From contig NZ_CDBR01000076.1 of assembly GCF_000819685.1 (NCBI RefSeq), forward strand, positions 1 through 37,292: a DNA stretch of 37,292 bases, given 5' to 3'. This DNA comes from Aeromonas allosaccharophila (GTDB lineage Bacteria; Pseudomonadota; Gammaproteobacteria; Enterobacterales; Aeromonadaceae). Below the pieces are notes generated by a model. It saw nothing but the letters and a program-made list of their open reading frames with translations. It ran no database searches and was not told where the DNA came from. Positions 8,662-16,850 of the stretch are shown one piece after another; within the stretch, counting starts at the first letter, position 1; each line of letters begins with the position of its first letter. The position numbers and the translations under genes were made by a program.

Positions 8662-9048
8662 ATGGCCCTCGCCATCGTTCGCCTTGGCAGCCCGCGCCTG
8701 CCCGATGAGGGGCTGCGGATCGGCACGGTGCGCCGCCCGCCCCGCGGCGTACCCAAGAGCGAATTTGCCAGCCAGCATTGGTACGATGTCTGGTTCCCCA
8801 ACCTCGCCCCCAGCAGCGAGACCATGAAGCTGGGTCAGGCCGCCGAGACGCCCGCCCAGTGGGCGGCGTTTGGCAAGCAGTACAAGGCCGAGATGGCGCA
8901 ACCTGCCGCCAGGCACGATCTGGCACTGCTGGCCGCCCTCTCCCACACCACCAATCTGTCGGTGGGTTGCTACTGCGAGCAGGAGTCCCACTGCCATCGC
9001 GCCATGTTGCGCGAATTGCTGGTAGCCGCTGGTGCCGCTATTCGCTAA
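8662..9048 (+). CDS. DUF488-family protein
   Basis: This encodes 128 residues. It shows the DUF488 hallmarks: an N-terminal I-x-x-V-R-R-P-P-R-G stretch, a W-Y-D-V-W-F-P segment, and the C-terminal CYCEQESHCHRAMLRELL motif with three Cys or His that could bind metal. The family is widespread and biochemically uncharacterised. It starts nine bases after the rcsF stop and is probably in the same transcript. A perfect palindromic terminator follows. Confidence 0.8.
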   Translation: MALAIVRLGSPRLPDEGLRIGTVRRPPRGVPKSEFASQHWYDVWFPNLAPSSETMKLGQAAETPAQWAAFGKQYKAEMAQPAARHDLALLAALSHTTNLSVGCYCEQESHCHRAMLRELLVAAGAAIR

Positions 9049-9120
9049 AACGGCGAGCAAGGGCGGCACGATGGGAAATCGCGTCAGCCGGTATTCGGCA
9101 GCCATCAGGCATGGATAGAC

Positions 9121-9150
9121 AGAGAGGGCATCCCGCGGGATGCCCTCTCT
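9121..9150. terminator. Bidirectional palindromic terminator between DUF488 gene and epimerase gene
   Basis: A 30-bp perfect palindrome with arms AGAGAGGGCATCCC and GGGATGCCCTCTCT sits between convergent genes. The U-tract is poor, but position and stem strength favour a shared terminator. Confidence 0.7.
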
Positions 9151-9207
9151 CGTTATGTTCGCGCCGCTGCATTCTCGGCAGCAACACTATGATCCCGCCA
9201 CTCTTTC

Positions 9208-10206
9208 CTATTGCAGAGTGGGTGCCAGCAACTGCTGACGCAGCGAAGCCTCCCGGGCCAGAGTCATGGCATCCGCCGCCACTCCGGCGACGGGTTCGAT
9301 GGCCAGCCAGTGGGCAAGATCGGCGGCGGTCTCCTCCAGCGGCCGGAAGTTCAACCCCTTGACGATGGCCGCCTCGGCACTGATAAAGCCGTAACCGGCA
9401 AATTCCGCCTGCGCGCAGGGCAGCAAGGTGGGATAGCTCTGCCAGGGCTCGATACCGGCCGCCATCAGGGGCGGCCAGGGCAGCCACTCGGGCTGGATGG
9501 GACTTGCTGGTGGCAACCGGGCGCTCAGCCGCTCCAGCCAGTCACTCAGGGTAATGCCGGGTTTGAGCAGGTTGAAGATGCCCGACAACTGCTGCTCGGC
9601 CGCGCGCAGCACAAACTCGGCGCAGTCGCGCACATCGAGATACTGCAAGCGATCCTCGCCACTGCCCGGCAACAACCAGGGCCCGCCCTGCTGCACCCGC
9701 TTAATCCACCACGCCATCCGACCGGTGGGATCATGGGGGCCGCACAGCACGCCCGGGCGCAGGATGCAGAGCCGCTCGCCCCAGCGGGCACGGTACTGCG
9801 CCTCGCACAACACCTTGAGCGGGCCATAGTCAGTGGGCATTTCGCCTGCGGGGATAGCATGCAGCGGCGCCGACTCATCCATTCCGGGCATTGAGAAATC
9901 GCGATAAACGCTGATGGTGGAGATAAAGATCAGCCGCTCGCAGCGCCCGAGCAAGGCTGCCGAGAGGCTCGCCGCCTGCTCGGGGCGATAGCAGCAGGTG
10001 TCGATGGCGAGATCCCACTGCAACCCGGCCCCTTGCAGGGCGCTCAGGCTCTTGTCCCTGTCGCCGGTGAGCTGCACCAGATCGCGCCAGTCCGGATGCT
10101 GGTGCAGGCCGCGGTTGAACAGGGTCACTTCATGGCCCCAATCCAGCGCCAGCGCGGTGAGGTGGCGCCCCAAAAAGCCGGTGCCACCGATAATCAGCAG
10201 TTTCAT
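9208..10206 (-). CDS. NAD-dependent epimerase/dehydratase (extended SDR family)
   Basis: This encodes 332 residues. The Rossmann nucleotide-binding motif GGTGFLG lies at 7-13, the family Thr/Ser in FISTISVY, and the catalytic Tyr-x-x-x-Lys in DYGPLK, with a downstream LRPGVLCGPHD segment. These place it among extended short-chain dehydrogenases acting on nucleotide sugars or similar compounds; the substrate cannot be read from the sequence. The start at 10206 is supported by a strong GGGAGGGAGAGGG just upstream. It is divergent from trmO across 212 bases. Confidence 0.8.
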   Translation of the reverse strand: MKLLIIGGTGFLGRHLTALALDWGHEVTLFNRGLHQHPDWRDLVQLTGDRDKSLSALQGAGLQWDLAIDTCCYRPEQAASLSAALLGRCERLIFISTISVYRDFSMPGMDESAPLHAIPAGEMPTDYGPLKVLCEAQYRARWGERLCILRPGVLCGPHDPTGRMAWWIKRVQQGGPWLLPGSGEDRLQYLDVRDCAEFVLRAAEQQLSGIFNLLKPGITLSDWLERLSARLPPASPIQPEWLPWPPLMAAGIEPWQSYPTLLPCAQAEFAGYGFISAEAAIVKGLNFRPLEETAADLAHWLAIEPVAGVAADAMTLAREASLRQQLLAPTLQ

Positions 10207-10418
10207 CCCTCTCCCTCCCCTTCGGCGCGAGTGCGCACATTTCATCCTGATGCGCCCGTTGCCTCCACCCTACGCAACTTGGCGCGCTGGCACAGCCTCC
10301 GACTGGCCGGGATGGGACAGGGATCACGGCAGCGCAGCAGAAATGGGCGTAATGAGGCCAAGCCTGCGTTTTGGGGCTGCCTGTGCTAAATTGCCGGGGT
10401 TTTCAGTCAGGATCCGCC

Positions 10419-11123
10419 ATGAAGTTCGAAATCGACACCCTCGGGATCATCCGCTCTCCCTACAAGGAGAAGTTCGCCATCCCCCGCCAGCCCGGTCTGG
10501 TCAAATCGGCTCGCGCCCGCCTCGAGCTGCTCCCCCCTTACGATCAGCCGGATGTGCTGCGCGGCATCGAGCAGTTCTCCCATCTGTGGCTCAGCTTCGT
10601 CTTTCACCAGACCATGGCGCAGGGCTGGCACCCGACAGTGCGCCCGCCGCGCCTTGGCGGCAACGAGCGGGTCGGTGTCTTTGCCACTCGCTCCACCTTC
10701 CGCCCCAATCCGCTCGGCCTCTCGGTGGTCGAACTGCACGGGGTCGGCCGCGAGCGAGGCAAGCTGTGGCTGGAGCTGGGGGCGGTGGATCTGCTCGATG
10801 GCACCCCCATCGTCGATATCAAACCCTACATTCCCTATGCCGACAGCCTGCCGGATGCCCGTGGCGGCTTTGCCCCCGATGCGCCCACCCCGCCGCTGGC
10901 GGTGAGTTTCAGTGCCGAGGCCGAGCAGCAGTTGCAACCCTGGCTCAAGGGCCATCCCGAGCTGCGCCAGCTGGTGAGCGAAGTGCTGGCGCAAGATCCG
11001 CGCCCCGCCTACAAGAAGGGCAAGCCGGATGAGAAGGAGTACGGGGTACGGCTGTTTGACTGCAACGTCCGTTTTCGCATCAATGAACCGGATTGCATGG
11101 TGCTGGCCATCGAGCCCGCCTGA
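10419..11123 (+). CDS. trmO: tRNA N6-threonylcarbamoyladenosine-37 methyltransferase TrmO
   Basis: This 234-residue protein of the TsaA/TrmO (YaeB) family (E. coli has 235) starts I-G-x-I-R-S-P-Y and carries FATRSTFRPNPLGLS, the SAM-binding signature of this beta-barrel class, and PYIPYAD. It methylates t6A37 of tRNA-Thr(GGU) to m6t6A37 using S-adenosylmethionine. The start at 10419 fits the family N-terminus, with AGGA upstream. In E. coli the gene neighbours rcsF; here two genes separate them. Confidence 0.92.
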   Translation: MKFEIDTLGIIRSPYKEKFAIPRQPGLVKSARARLELLPPYDQPDVLRGIEQFSHLWLSFVFHQTMAQGWHPTVRPPRLGGNERVGVFATRSTFRPNPLGLSVVELHGVGRERGKLWLELGAVDLLDGTPIVDIKPYIPYADSLPDARGGFAPDAPTPPLAVSFSAEAEQQLQPWLKGHPELRQLVSEVLAQDPRPAYKKGKPDEKEYGVRLFDCNVRFRINEPDCMVLAIEPA

Positions 11124-11435
11124 TCCCGGGCGTGAAGGCGTCATTGGCCCCACTGACGCAATTTCACACCTTTATTTCACGCCTTCTTCACGTCACAAGG
11201 GGCTTAATAAGCCTGTGAATTGTGTGGCATTGATCAGACTATCCACCCGGTTGCCAGTGATACCATGCGGAAAGTAGAGGGAATTTTCTCTCCGACTGCC
11301 GCCCGTTTCAGGCTGCTGGCCACTGCCAAGTCGTGGCAGCACGGCAGTTACCGCCAAGGGATCCGGCCTCGCTTCGATATGCAGTTCAGCGGGGATGCCA
11401 CACGGATGTGACAACCAATCTGAAGGAACAAACCT
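11124..11435 (+). promoter_or_regulatory. Upstream region of the cytochrome b561 gene
   Basis: This 312-base gap has repeated TTCAC tracts (about 11162-11190) and small hairpin-capable segments such as CTGCCAAGTCGTGGCAG near 11321-11340. No gene or recognised operator is seen. It probably holds the cytochrome gene's promoter. Confidence 0.4.
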
Positions 11436-11984
11436 ATGCTGATGAACAGTGAACAACGTTACGGCACCCTGAATATCGGGCTGCACTGGCTGACCCTGTG
11501 GGCCATGATCGCCGTCTACGCCCTGATCGAATTTCGCGATATTTTTCCCAAAGGTGACCCAGGCCGGGATCTGATGAAGGAGTGGCACTTTATGCTGGGG
11601 CTGCTCATTTTCGCTCTGGTATTTGTCAGACTGGCGCTGCGCTGGATGAGCCCGACACCCCGCATCGTGCCCGAGCTTTCCCCGGTCATGCACAAGCTGG
11701 CAAAACTGGCCCACCTCGCCCTCTACGGCTTTCTGATGCTCACTCCGCTGTTTGGCTGGCTGTTACTGAGCGCCGCGGGCAAGCCCATCCCCTTCTTCGG
11801 GCTTGAGTTGCCTGCCCTGATCTCCCCCAGCCCGGACCTCAAGGGGCTGATCAAGGAGGTGCACGAGACCCTGGGTAATATCGGTTACGCGCTGATCGGC
11901 CTGCACACGGTGGCGGCCCTCTATCACCACCATATTCTCAAAGACAACACCCTCACCAATATGCTGCCGCCGCGCCGCAGCTAA
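11436..11984 (+). CDS. Cytochrome b561 (CybB type)
   Basis: This 182-residue four-helix inner-membrane dihaem protein has candidate haem-ligand histidines at 17 (GLHW), 51 (EWHF), 143 (EVHE) and 157 (GLHT), matching the E. coli CybB pattern closely. Such proteins oxidise quinol and pass electrons to acceptors such as superoxide. AAGGAA eight bases before the ATG at 11436 supports the start; an ATG two codons later is also possible. It is single-gene, with a strong terminator after it. Confidence 0.85.
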   Translation: MLMNSEQRYGTLNIGLHWLTLWAMIAVYALIEFRDIFPKGDPGRDLMKEWHFMLGLLIFALVFVRLALRWMSPTPRIVPELSPVMHKLAKLAHLALYGFLMLTPLFGWLLLSAAGKPIPFFGLELPALISPSPDLKGLIKEVHETLGNIGYALIGLHTVAALYHHHILKDNTLTNMLPPRRS

Positions 11985-12002
11985 CGGGTAACGGGTAACG
12001 GG
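11982..12002. repeat. Tandem TAACGGG x3 spanning the cytochrome b561 stop codon
   Basis: Three perfect 7-bp units begin with the stop codon TAA itself. Because 7 is not a multiple of 3, a change in repeat number would not alter the protein, as the first unit already provides the stop. Confidence 0.8.
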
Positions 12003-12009
12003 GAAACAG

Positions 12010-12034
12010 AGAGGGGGCCATCGTGGCCCCCTCT
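12010..12034 (+). terminator. Rho-independent terminator of the cytochrome b561 gene
   Basis: An 11-bp stem AGAGGGGGCCA / TGGCCCCCTCT with loop TCG is followed by a T-rich stretch. Confidence 0.8.
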
Positions 12035-12231
12035 CCATTTCTATATTTCTATCACTCCATGGGATAGCACTATCATCATTGCCACCATAGCTTGCCTCTG
12101 ATGAGTCTTGATAGGCGGCTGAAGCCCCCTGATTCAGTCCCGATACAGGAGTGGCAAGATAGGATTCGAATTGACTCGAAGCGACATTCACTTTCTAATT
12201 GACAGCCTGGATCCCTATGACCGTTCACATC

Positions 12232-12906
12232 ATGAAAATTCTGTTGGTCGAAGACGACAAGCTGCTCAATCACCACCTCTCCTCCCTGCTGACCGAAGCC
12301 GACAATCAGGTCTACAGCACCGACAAGGCCGAGATTGCTCTGCACTATGCCGTTGACTACCCCATTGATGTGGCGATCATCGACCTCGGTCTGCCCGATA
12401 TGGATGGCCTGCAACTGATCCGGCGACTGCGTGAACGGCAGATCCCCTTCCCCATCATTGTGCTGACCGCCCGTGGCAACTGGCAGGACAAGGTCGAAGG
12501 ACTGGAAGCCGGTGCTGATGACTATCTGGTCAAACCGTTCCAGAAAGATGAGCTGCTGGCCCGCCTCAATGCGCTGGTGCGCCGCAGTGCCGGTTTTATC
12601 TCGCCCAAGGTGAAGGCCGGTGATTACGAGCTGGATCTCTCCCGCAAGGAGCTGACCATCGCCGGTGAAGTGGCGGTGCTCACCAGCTTTGAATACCTCA
12701 TTCTGGAGTACCTGATGCGCAACGCCCGTCAGGTGGTCTCCAAGCAGCAACTGCTCGACCAGCTCTACGGCGACGGCGAAGGGGACCCCAACACCATCGA
12801 GGTGATGGTTAGCCGCCTGCGCAAGAAGCTGGATCCGGAAGGGACGATTCAACCCATCTCCACCATCCGGCGCCAGGGCTACATCTTCAACCTGTCGTGT
12901 AACTGA
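12232..12906 (+). CDS. phoP: Response regulator PhoP
   Basis: This encodes 224 residues (E. coli PhoP 223). The receiver domain has acidic pair D8-D9 after E7, phospho-acceptor Asp51 in IIDLGLPD, Thr in LTAR and Lys in LVKPF. A winged-helix domain ends in IRRQGYIF. The start at 12232 is chosen to match the family; in-frame TTG and ATG codons upstream (12199, 12217) would add residues not seen in PhoP. It overlaps phoQ by one base (TGATG), which couples the pair. It responds to Mg2+, pH and cationic peptides in enterics. A PhoP box (TGTTTA-N5-TGTTTA) was not seen upstream. Confidence 0.9.
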   Translation: MKILLVEDDKLLNHHLSSLLTEADNQVYSTDKAEIALHYAVDYPIDVAIIDLGLPDMDGLQLIRRLRERQIPFPIIVLTARGNWQDKVEGLEAGADDYLVKPFQKDELLARLNALVRRSAGFISPKVKAGDYELDLSRKELTIAGEVAVLTSFEYLILEYLMRNARQVVSKQQLLDQLYGDGEGDPNTIEVMVSRLRKKLDPEGTIQPISTIRRQGYIFNLSCN

Positions 12907-14291
12907 TGCAGTTTCATCTGCCACGCCCCATCAAGATGATCCGCAGCTCCCTGCACATCAAACTGCTGCTCAGCTCGCTGCTGGTCATCGCGCTGATCAT
13001 GGGGTTTGCCGTCTACGCCCTCTACCTCGGCCATATCGAGGAGCAGAGCCAGAAGGCCAGTGCCCGGATGCAGGAGAACCTGGCCAAGCTCTTCTCCTCC
13101 ACCGAGCCGGACGACAAAGGCCCCACCGTCGAGCTGGGGCGGATGTCTCGCGATGCCAGTGACAGCAACCTCGACACCCTGATCTGCCGCGCCGATGGCG
13201 AGCTGGTCTGGTCGAGCCTCCATATGCCTGAGGTGATCAAGGCCAAACATACCATTTGCCGCGATCTGATGAAGTATCTGGGGGGGATGGATCTCGACTA
13301 CTTCTTCAAGAAACACACCATCAAGAACGGCGAGAGCTACTACGTCTACAGCTTGCGTTTTATCCGCAATCCCGGCAGTGGCACCACCGCCTACTACGTA
13401 GTGATGATCGACTCGGCCAAACGCTATCACGAAGAGTCGCGCACCTATCTCTACCAGACCGCCCGTCAGGCGCTGCTCGCCTACCTGCTGCTGGCCGGAC
13501 TGCTGCTACTCACCACCTTCTGGAGCCTCAGCTCCCTGCGCACCATCGCCCGCCAGATCGACGATATCCGGGCTGGCAAGGGCGATGCGCTGTCAAACGA
13601 ATTCGAACGGGAACTGGCCCCGCTGACCGACTCGGTCAACCAGCTGCTGGAAAACGAACGCCAGCAGACCCAGCGCTACCAGCACGCCCTCAACGATCTC
13701 GCCCACAGCCTGAAAACCCGGCTGGCGCTGATCCAGATCACCACCCGCGAAGTGCAACTGGGGCGGGAGATCCACGACAACATCAACGAACAGATCCTCA
13801 CCATGGATCAGATGATCCAGTACCAGCTCAGACGCGCAGTTACCGGCCGCCAGCGCCTTGCCAGCAAGGGCACCGAGCCGGTGCCGCTGATTGAGAAACT
13901 GCTGGCCAGCCTGACCAAGGTTTATCGCCACAAGAAGCTGCAAACCCACTTCAAGTTCGATGATGACGCCCTCTTTCACGGCGAACAGGGCGACCTGATG
14001 GAGCTGATGGGCAACCTGCTCGACAACGCCTGCAAGTTTGCCATCAGCGAAGTGAAGGTGACGGTACGCCGCCATCTCGAGCGGCTGCGTATCGAAGTGG
14101 AAGATGATGGACCGGGTATCGACCCGGCCAAATCGGAGCAGATCTTCCAGCGCGGCGTGCGGGCCGACAGCTCGCCGGGTCAGGGCATCGGTCTGGCGGT
14201 GGTCACCGAAATCGTCCACAGCTATGGCGGCCAGATCCGGGTCGATGAATCCCCCCTCGGCGGCGCCCGCTTTACCCTGGACTTGCCCTGA
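12906..14291 (+). CDS. phoQ: Sensor histidine kinase PhoQ
   Basis: This encodes 461 residues (E. coli 486). There are transmembrane segments at about 20-41 and 189-208, a periplasmic sensor domain between, and a HAMP-like linker. The H-box is NDLAHSLKTRL with phospho-accepting His267; the ATP-binding domain has GNLLDNACKF, EDDGPGID and GQGIGLAVV. The HSLKT box and the GARFTL tail resemble PhoQ rather than generic kinases. The enterobacterial acidic cluster that binds Mg2+ (EDDDDAEM) is missing from the matching periplasmic region. Its stop is followed by a strong terminator, so the operon is phoPQ only. Confidence 0.88.
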   Translation: MQFHLPRPIKMIRSSLHIKLLLSSLLVIALIMGFAVYALYLGHIEEQSQKASARMQENLAKLFSSTEPDDKGPTVELGRMSRDASDSNLDTLICRADGELVWSSLHMPEVIKAKHTICRDLMKYLGGMDLDYFFKKHTIKNGESYYVYSLRFIRNPGSGTTAYYVVMIDSAKRYHEESRTYLYQTARQALLAYLLLAGLLLLTTFWSLSSLRTIARQIDDIRAGKGDALSNEFERELAPLTDSVNQLLENERQQTQRYQHALNDLAHSLKTRLALIQITTREVQLGREIHDNINEQILTMDQMIQYQLRRAVTGRQRLASKGTEPVPLIEKLLASLTKVYRHKKLQTHFKFDDDALFHGEQGDLMELMGNLLDNACKFAISEVKVTVRRHLERLRIEVEDDGPGIDPAKSEQIFQRGVRADSSPGQGIGLAVVTEIVHSYGGQIRVDESPLGGARFTLDLP

Positions 14292-14332
14292 TCGGCATTG
14301 CCCAGTGCAGCCTCGCCAGTGATGGCCCTATC

Positions 14333-14360
14333 ACAAGGCCCCCGACCTCGGGGGCCTTGT
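14333..14360 (+). terminator. Terminator of phoPQ
   Basis: A 13-bp stem ACAAGGCCCCCGA / TCGGGGGCCTTGT lies about 40 bases after the phoQ stop. The stem ends in TTGT and no long U-run follows. Confidence 0.75.
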
Positions 14361-14653
14361 CGTTGCAGCCCCTCGAGCAATTCAATTTATTGATCCGGCA
14401 CAGATTATCGCCCCCCGGCCCTTCCACCACCGGCTTCAATCGGTATCATGGTTACGCGGCAACAAGCCTCTCCCGGAGCCACACCATGAGCATTCGTTTT
14501 CATAAGGGTGTTATCCGCAGAATATGGGTTAAAAGCAGCACACCGGGAGCTGTAACTTGGAGGCGGTAGCGTTGATTTTATCAATTTTTCGCTTGGTACT
14601 GATTACAGCGAACGCCAGCATACAATGCTTATATATTAAGGCGGTATCTATTA
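14361..14653 (+). other. Junction from GC-rich backbone to AT-rich patch
   Basis: Composition changes abruptly near 14500-14570. It includes the short frame at 14486-14569 and, near 14570-14600, the palindrome TTGATTTTATCAA inside a larger imperfect hairpin (AGCG...CGCT). No integrase, direct repeat or attachment site could be identified by eye. Confidence 0.4.
14486..14569 (+). pseudogene. Possible truncated gene start at the junction
   Basis: This is a 27-codon frame starting at an ATG preceded by CGGAG at good spacing. The first residues MSIRFHKG are encoded by backbone-like sequence, and then the composition drifts to AT-rich and a TAG follows. It could be the 5' stub of a chromosomal gene cut by the incoming DNA, or a chance frame. 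No family recognised. Confidence 0.25.
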
Positions 14654-15424
14654 ATGAATAATAATTTTATTGAGCTTTTAAGACCTTATGCATTGATAGT
14701 AATCGAACAGTATGGAAAATTAAAAAACACCGATTTTTTTCCAAAACTGCAGTTAGTTCTTATAGAGAATGGGATTGAACCAACTTGGCTTGAGTCAAAC
14801 ATCATTGAAATATCGATACTTACAAATAAACTGATCGATAATGCAATCTCTGATTGGCTTGAAAAACAATTTTCAAACTACCCACACCCTACAATTAGAA
14901 ATAAGCAAGAAATAATATCAGGAAAAGTTTCCTCTGTTGAGGAAAGCTCTGCAAGCTCGATGTACTCTTATTCTAGTACTTATGGATGGGATTTGTGGTC
15001 CGCGAGTGGGATGGCAGCAGGGAAAAAACTTCAAACCATCATACTACATGATGAAATAGAACCATATTATATTGTTTGGGGGAAAGACTCCATTGGTATA
15101 CGTAAATTTAATATAATTGATTTTAAGTGGGAACAAAAAAAAGGCTTTCGTATAATAACAAAGAAAACGCTAGAAGGTCACGGTGATGGCTTCAGTGGCT
15201 CCAAATCAGTTACTGTGCATAAAGTTCACTATCCATCAATAAGAAGTGCTTATGCCAGAATCAACCCTGCAATAACTTACTCTGCCATTTGTACTCGACT
15301 TAGAAATGGGCTGCCTCCAGAGGAGGCATTCGACAAGCCCAACATGCGAATAAATAGTGACATTAATAAACTTGGTGTTGTTGTAAAAAAAGACATTTGG
15401 ATTGAAAATAATAAAAACATTTAA
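14654..15424 (+). CDS. AT-rich orphan protein of unknown function
   Basis: This encodes 256 residues and has no recognised family. Codon use is strikingly AT-rich (many AAT, ATA, TTA, AGA) compared with neighbours, pointing to recent transfer. The N-terminal third is helical and charged, a Ser/Tyr-rich segment lies near 96-110, then a beta-rich middle. Near 195-230 the stretch SIRSAYARINPAITYSAIC and the following RLRNGLPPEEAF resemble a short helix-turn-helix tail seen in some phage and homing-endonuclease proteins (I recall R-L-x-x-G-x-x-x-E-x-A), which would suggest DNA binding. That likeness is weak. No signal peptide or membrane segment. The start has only a distant AAGG. Confidence 0.6.
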   Translation: MNNNFIELLRPYALIVIEQYGKLKNTDFFPKLQLVLIENGIEPTWLESNIIEISILTNKLIDNAISDWLEKQFSNYPHPTIRNKQEIISGKVSSVEESSASSMYSYSSTYGWDLWSASGMAAGKKLQTIILHDEIEPYYIVWGKDSIGIRKFNIIDFKWEQKKGFRIITKKTLEGHGDGFSGSKSVTVHKVHYPSIRSAYARINPAITYSAICTRLRNGLPPEEAFDKPNMRINSDINKLGVVVKKDIWIENNKNI

Positions 15425-15483
15425 TGTAATCATTAAAAATACCCAGTCAACTAAGACAAAGAACAATAATTAAAGGCAGTTAA

Positions 15484-15795
15484 ATGAAAAATATAATTTT
15501 AAAAGGCTTTATTATTGTGCCTCTCTCCGAGCTTACGATAGTCAAGAGTGAGCTTGATGCCCATCTCTGTTTAACTCGTGCGGAAACAGGCTGCCTGACC
15601 TTTAAGGTGAACCAAGATCCTCTCAATCCCTGCCGATTCGATGTCTATGAAGAGTTTGTTGATGAGGCGGCTTTTCAAGCGCATCAGGCCAGAGTCAAAT
15701 CCTCTCGCTGGGGGGAAATAACCGTCAATGTCGAGCGCTTTTATACAGTGACAGAAAGTACGGTAACAGGCATGACAGCGACAGGGATTATATAA
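15484..15795 (+). CDS. ABM-domain monooxygenase-like protein
   Basis: This 103-residue protein belongs to the antibiotic biosynthesis monooxygenase (ABM, YgiN-like) family of small dimeric alpha-beta barrels. It has the typical G-x-I-I-V-P start, LTRAETGCLTF, FDVYEEFVDEAAFQAHQ and S-S-R-W-G segments. Members oxidise quinols or similar aromatics without cofactor. AAAGG eight bases before the ATG supports the start. The first 15 codons are AT-rich while the rest has backbone composition, so the right edge of the foreign patch may fall inside its 5' end. Confidence 0.8.
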   Translation: MKNIILKGFIIVPLSELTIVKSELDAHLCLTRAETGCLTFKVNQDPLNPCRFDVYEEFVDEAAFQAHQARVKSSRWGEITVNVERFYTVTESTVTGMTATGII

Positions 15796-15802
15796 ATGAC
15801 AG

Positions 15803-15822
15803 CCTTGCCGTTTTAGGCAAGG
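15803..15822 (+). terminator. Weak hairpin after the ABM gene
   Basis: Stem CCTTGCC / GGCAAGG with loop GTTTTA lies just after the ABM stop. It has no U-tract, so termination is uncertain. Confidence 0.35.
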
Positions 15823-15933
15823 TAGCGAACCGGGAGTGGCGCAGAACTCGCCCTCCTCCTCGCGACCACGAATTCCGATTACGCTGCGCTCACCGAACCC
15901 GAGTTACTTCCACTCTTTGTTACTAAGGCCACT

Positions 15934-16362
15934 ATGATCCGTCCATTATCCGCCACTGATCTGGATGCTGCTGTTGAGCTCTGGTATCAGGCATCGGTGC
16001 AGGCCCACGACTTTATTCCCGCCGCCTTTTGGCGTGAGCAACGGACAGCGATGCGCGATAGTTACCTGCCCGCCAGCAAGAGCTGGGTCTATGAGGAGGA
16101 TGGTCAGCTGGTGGGCTTTATCTCCTGGTATCAGGGGTCTGTCGCCGCACTGTTTATCTCCCCTGGCTATCAGTCACACGGGCTGGGTCGACGACTGCTC
16201 AATCACCTCAAGGCACATTATGACCGGCTCGAGTTGACGGTCTACGCCGAAAATGAGCGGGCGCGGCGCTTCTATTGCCGCAACGGTTTCAAAGAGGGTG
16301 AGCAGCAGTTGTGCGAGCATAGCGGCCGCCCCGAGCTAGTGATGCATTGGCAGCGGGGATAA
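15934..16362 (+). CDS. GNAT-family N-acetyltransferase (YiaC-like)
   Basis: This encodes 142 residues. The GNAT fold is shown by IRPLSATDLDAAVELW at the N-terminus, the acetyl-CoA pyrophosphate loop P-G-Y-Q-S-H-G-L-G-R-R-L near 77-90, and VYAENERARRFYCRNGF near 105-121. Overall it resembles E. coli YiaC, a lysine or small-molecule acetyltransferase. AAGG lies six bases before the ATG. A second, related GNAT gene is at 30004. Substrate unknown. Confidence 0.85.
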   Translation: MIRPLSATDLDAAVELWYQASVQAHDFIPAAFWREQRTAMRDSYLPASKSWVYEEDGQLVGFISWYQGSVAALFISPGYQSHGLGRRLLNHLKAHYDRLELTVYAENERARRFYCRNGFKEGEQQLCEHSGRPELVMHWQRG

Positions 16363-16413
16363 GCGGGGCGCTCATAGCGATGGCGAGCACGCCTTGCCTG
16401 TTTTTTGGCTGCC

Positions 16414-16442
16414 TTGAATGCCATGGCGGCATTCTCTACAAT
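16414..16442 (+). promoter_or_regulatory. Sigma-70-type promoter for the DUF3297 gene
   Basis: TTGAAT and TACAAT are separated by 17 bases and placed 33 bases before the start codon. Both boxes are close to consensus. Confidence 0.6.
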
Positions 16443-16474
16443 GACCCACTTTTTATTCATTTCGGGTTATATCG

Positions 16475-16723
16475 ATGAGCGATACCAGTACCAAACCGGC
16501 TCTGCCGGATCACCTCTCCTGCAATCCCCGCAGCCCTCACTATGTGGCCGCCTGCTTCGAGCACCCGATCGGTATTCGCCTGAACGGTAAAGAGCGCACC
16601 GATGTCGAGGAGTACTGCATCAGCGAAGGTTGGGTGAAGATCCCCTCCCCCAAGGCGCTGGATCGCCGTGGTCAGCCCATCCTGATCAAGCTCAAGGGCA
16701 CCGTTGAAGCCTTCTACAGCTAA
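16475..16723 (+). CDS. DUF3297-family small protein
   Basis: This encodes 82 residues. It contains LPDHLSCNPRSPHY, IGIRLNGKERTDVEEYC, SEGWVKIP and LIKLKGTVEAFY, the conserved blocks of DUF3297, a family often labelled glutathione peroxidase-like without evidence. It is soluble with no signal peptide. The ribosome-binding site is weak. A near-consensus promoter precedes it and a terminator follows, so it is monocistronic. Confidence 0.85.
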   Translation: MSDTSTKPALPDHLSCNPRSPHYVAACFEHPIGIRLNGKERTDVEEYCISEGWVKIPSPKALDRRGQPILIKLKGTVEAFYS

Positions 16724-16744
16724 ACAGCGCGCTGCAGTTTGATA

Positions 16745-16780
16745 AACAACAAGGCCACCCTCGCGGTGGCCTCGTTGTTT
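16745..16780. terminator. Terminator between DUF3297 gene and puuB
   Basis: Stem AACAACAAGGCCACC pairs with GGTGGCCTCGTTGTT with one mismatch around loop CTCGC, and TTT follows. It lies between convergent genes and may serve both. Confidence 0.75.
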
Positions 16781-16850
16781 CCAGTATTGGTGCTGACATC
16801 TACGCTCGCAGAGCGGCAAGCACCAGCCCGCATTTCTTGCTGTACGGCCC

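Noticed and set aside
7957..9105. 382-codon minus-strand frame across cydC, rcsF and the DUF488 gene
   Set aside because: It covers three recognised genes on the other strand and resembles no protein family.
14361..15483. Integron or phage attachment site around the AT-rich patch
   Set aside because: No integrase, attC-like core pair or flanking direct repeat could be found by eye.
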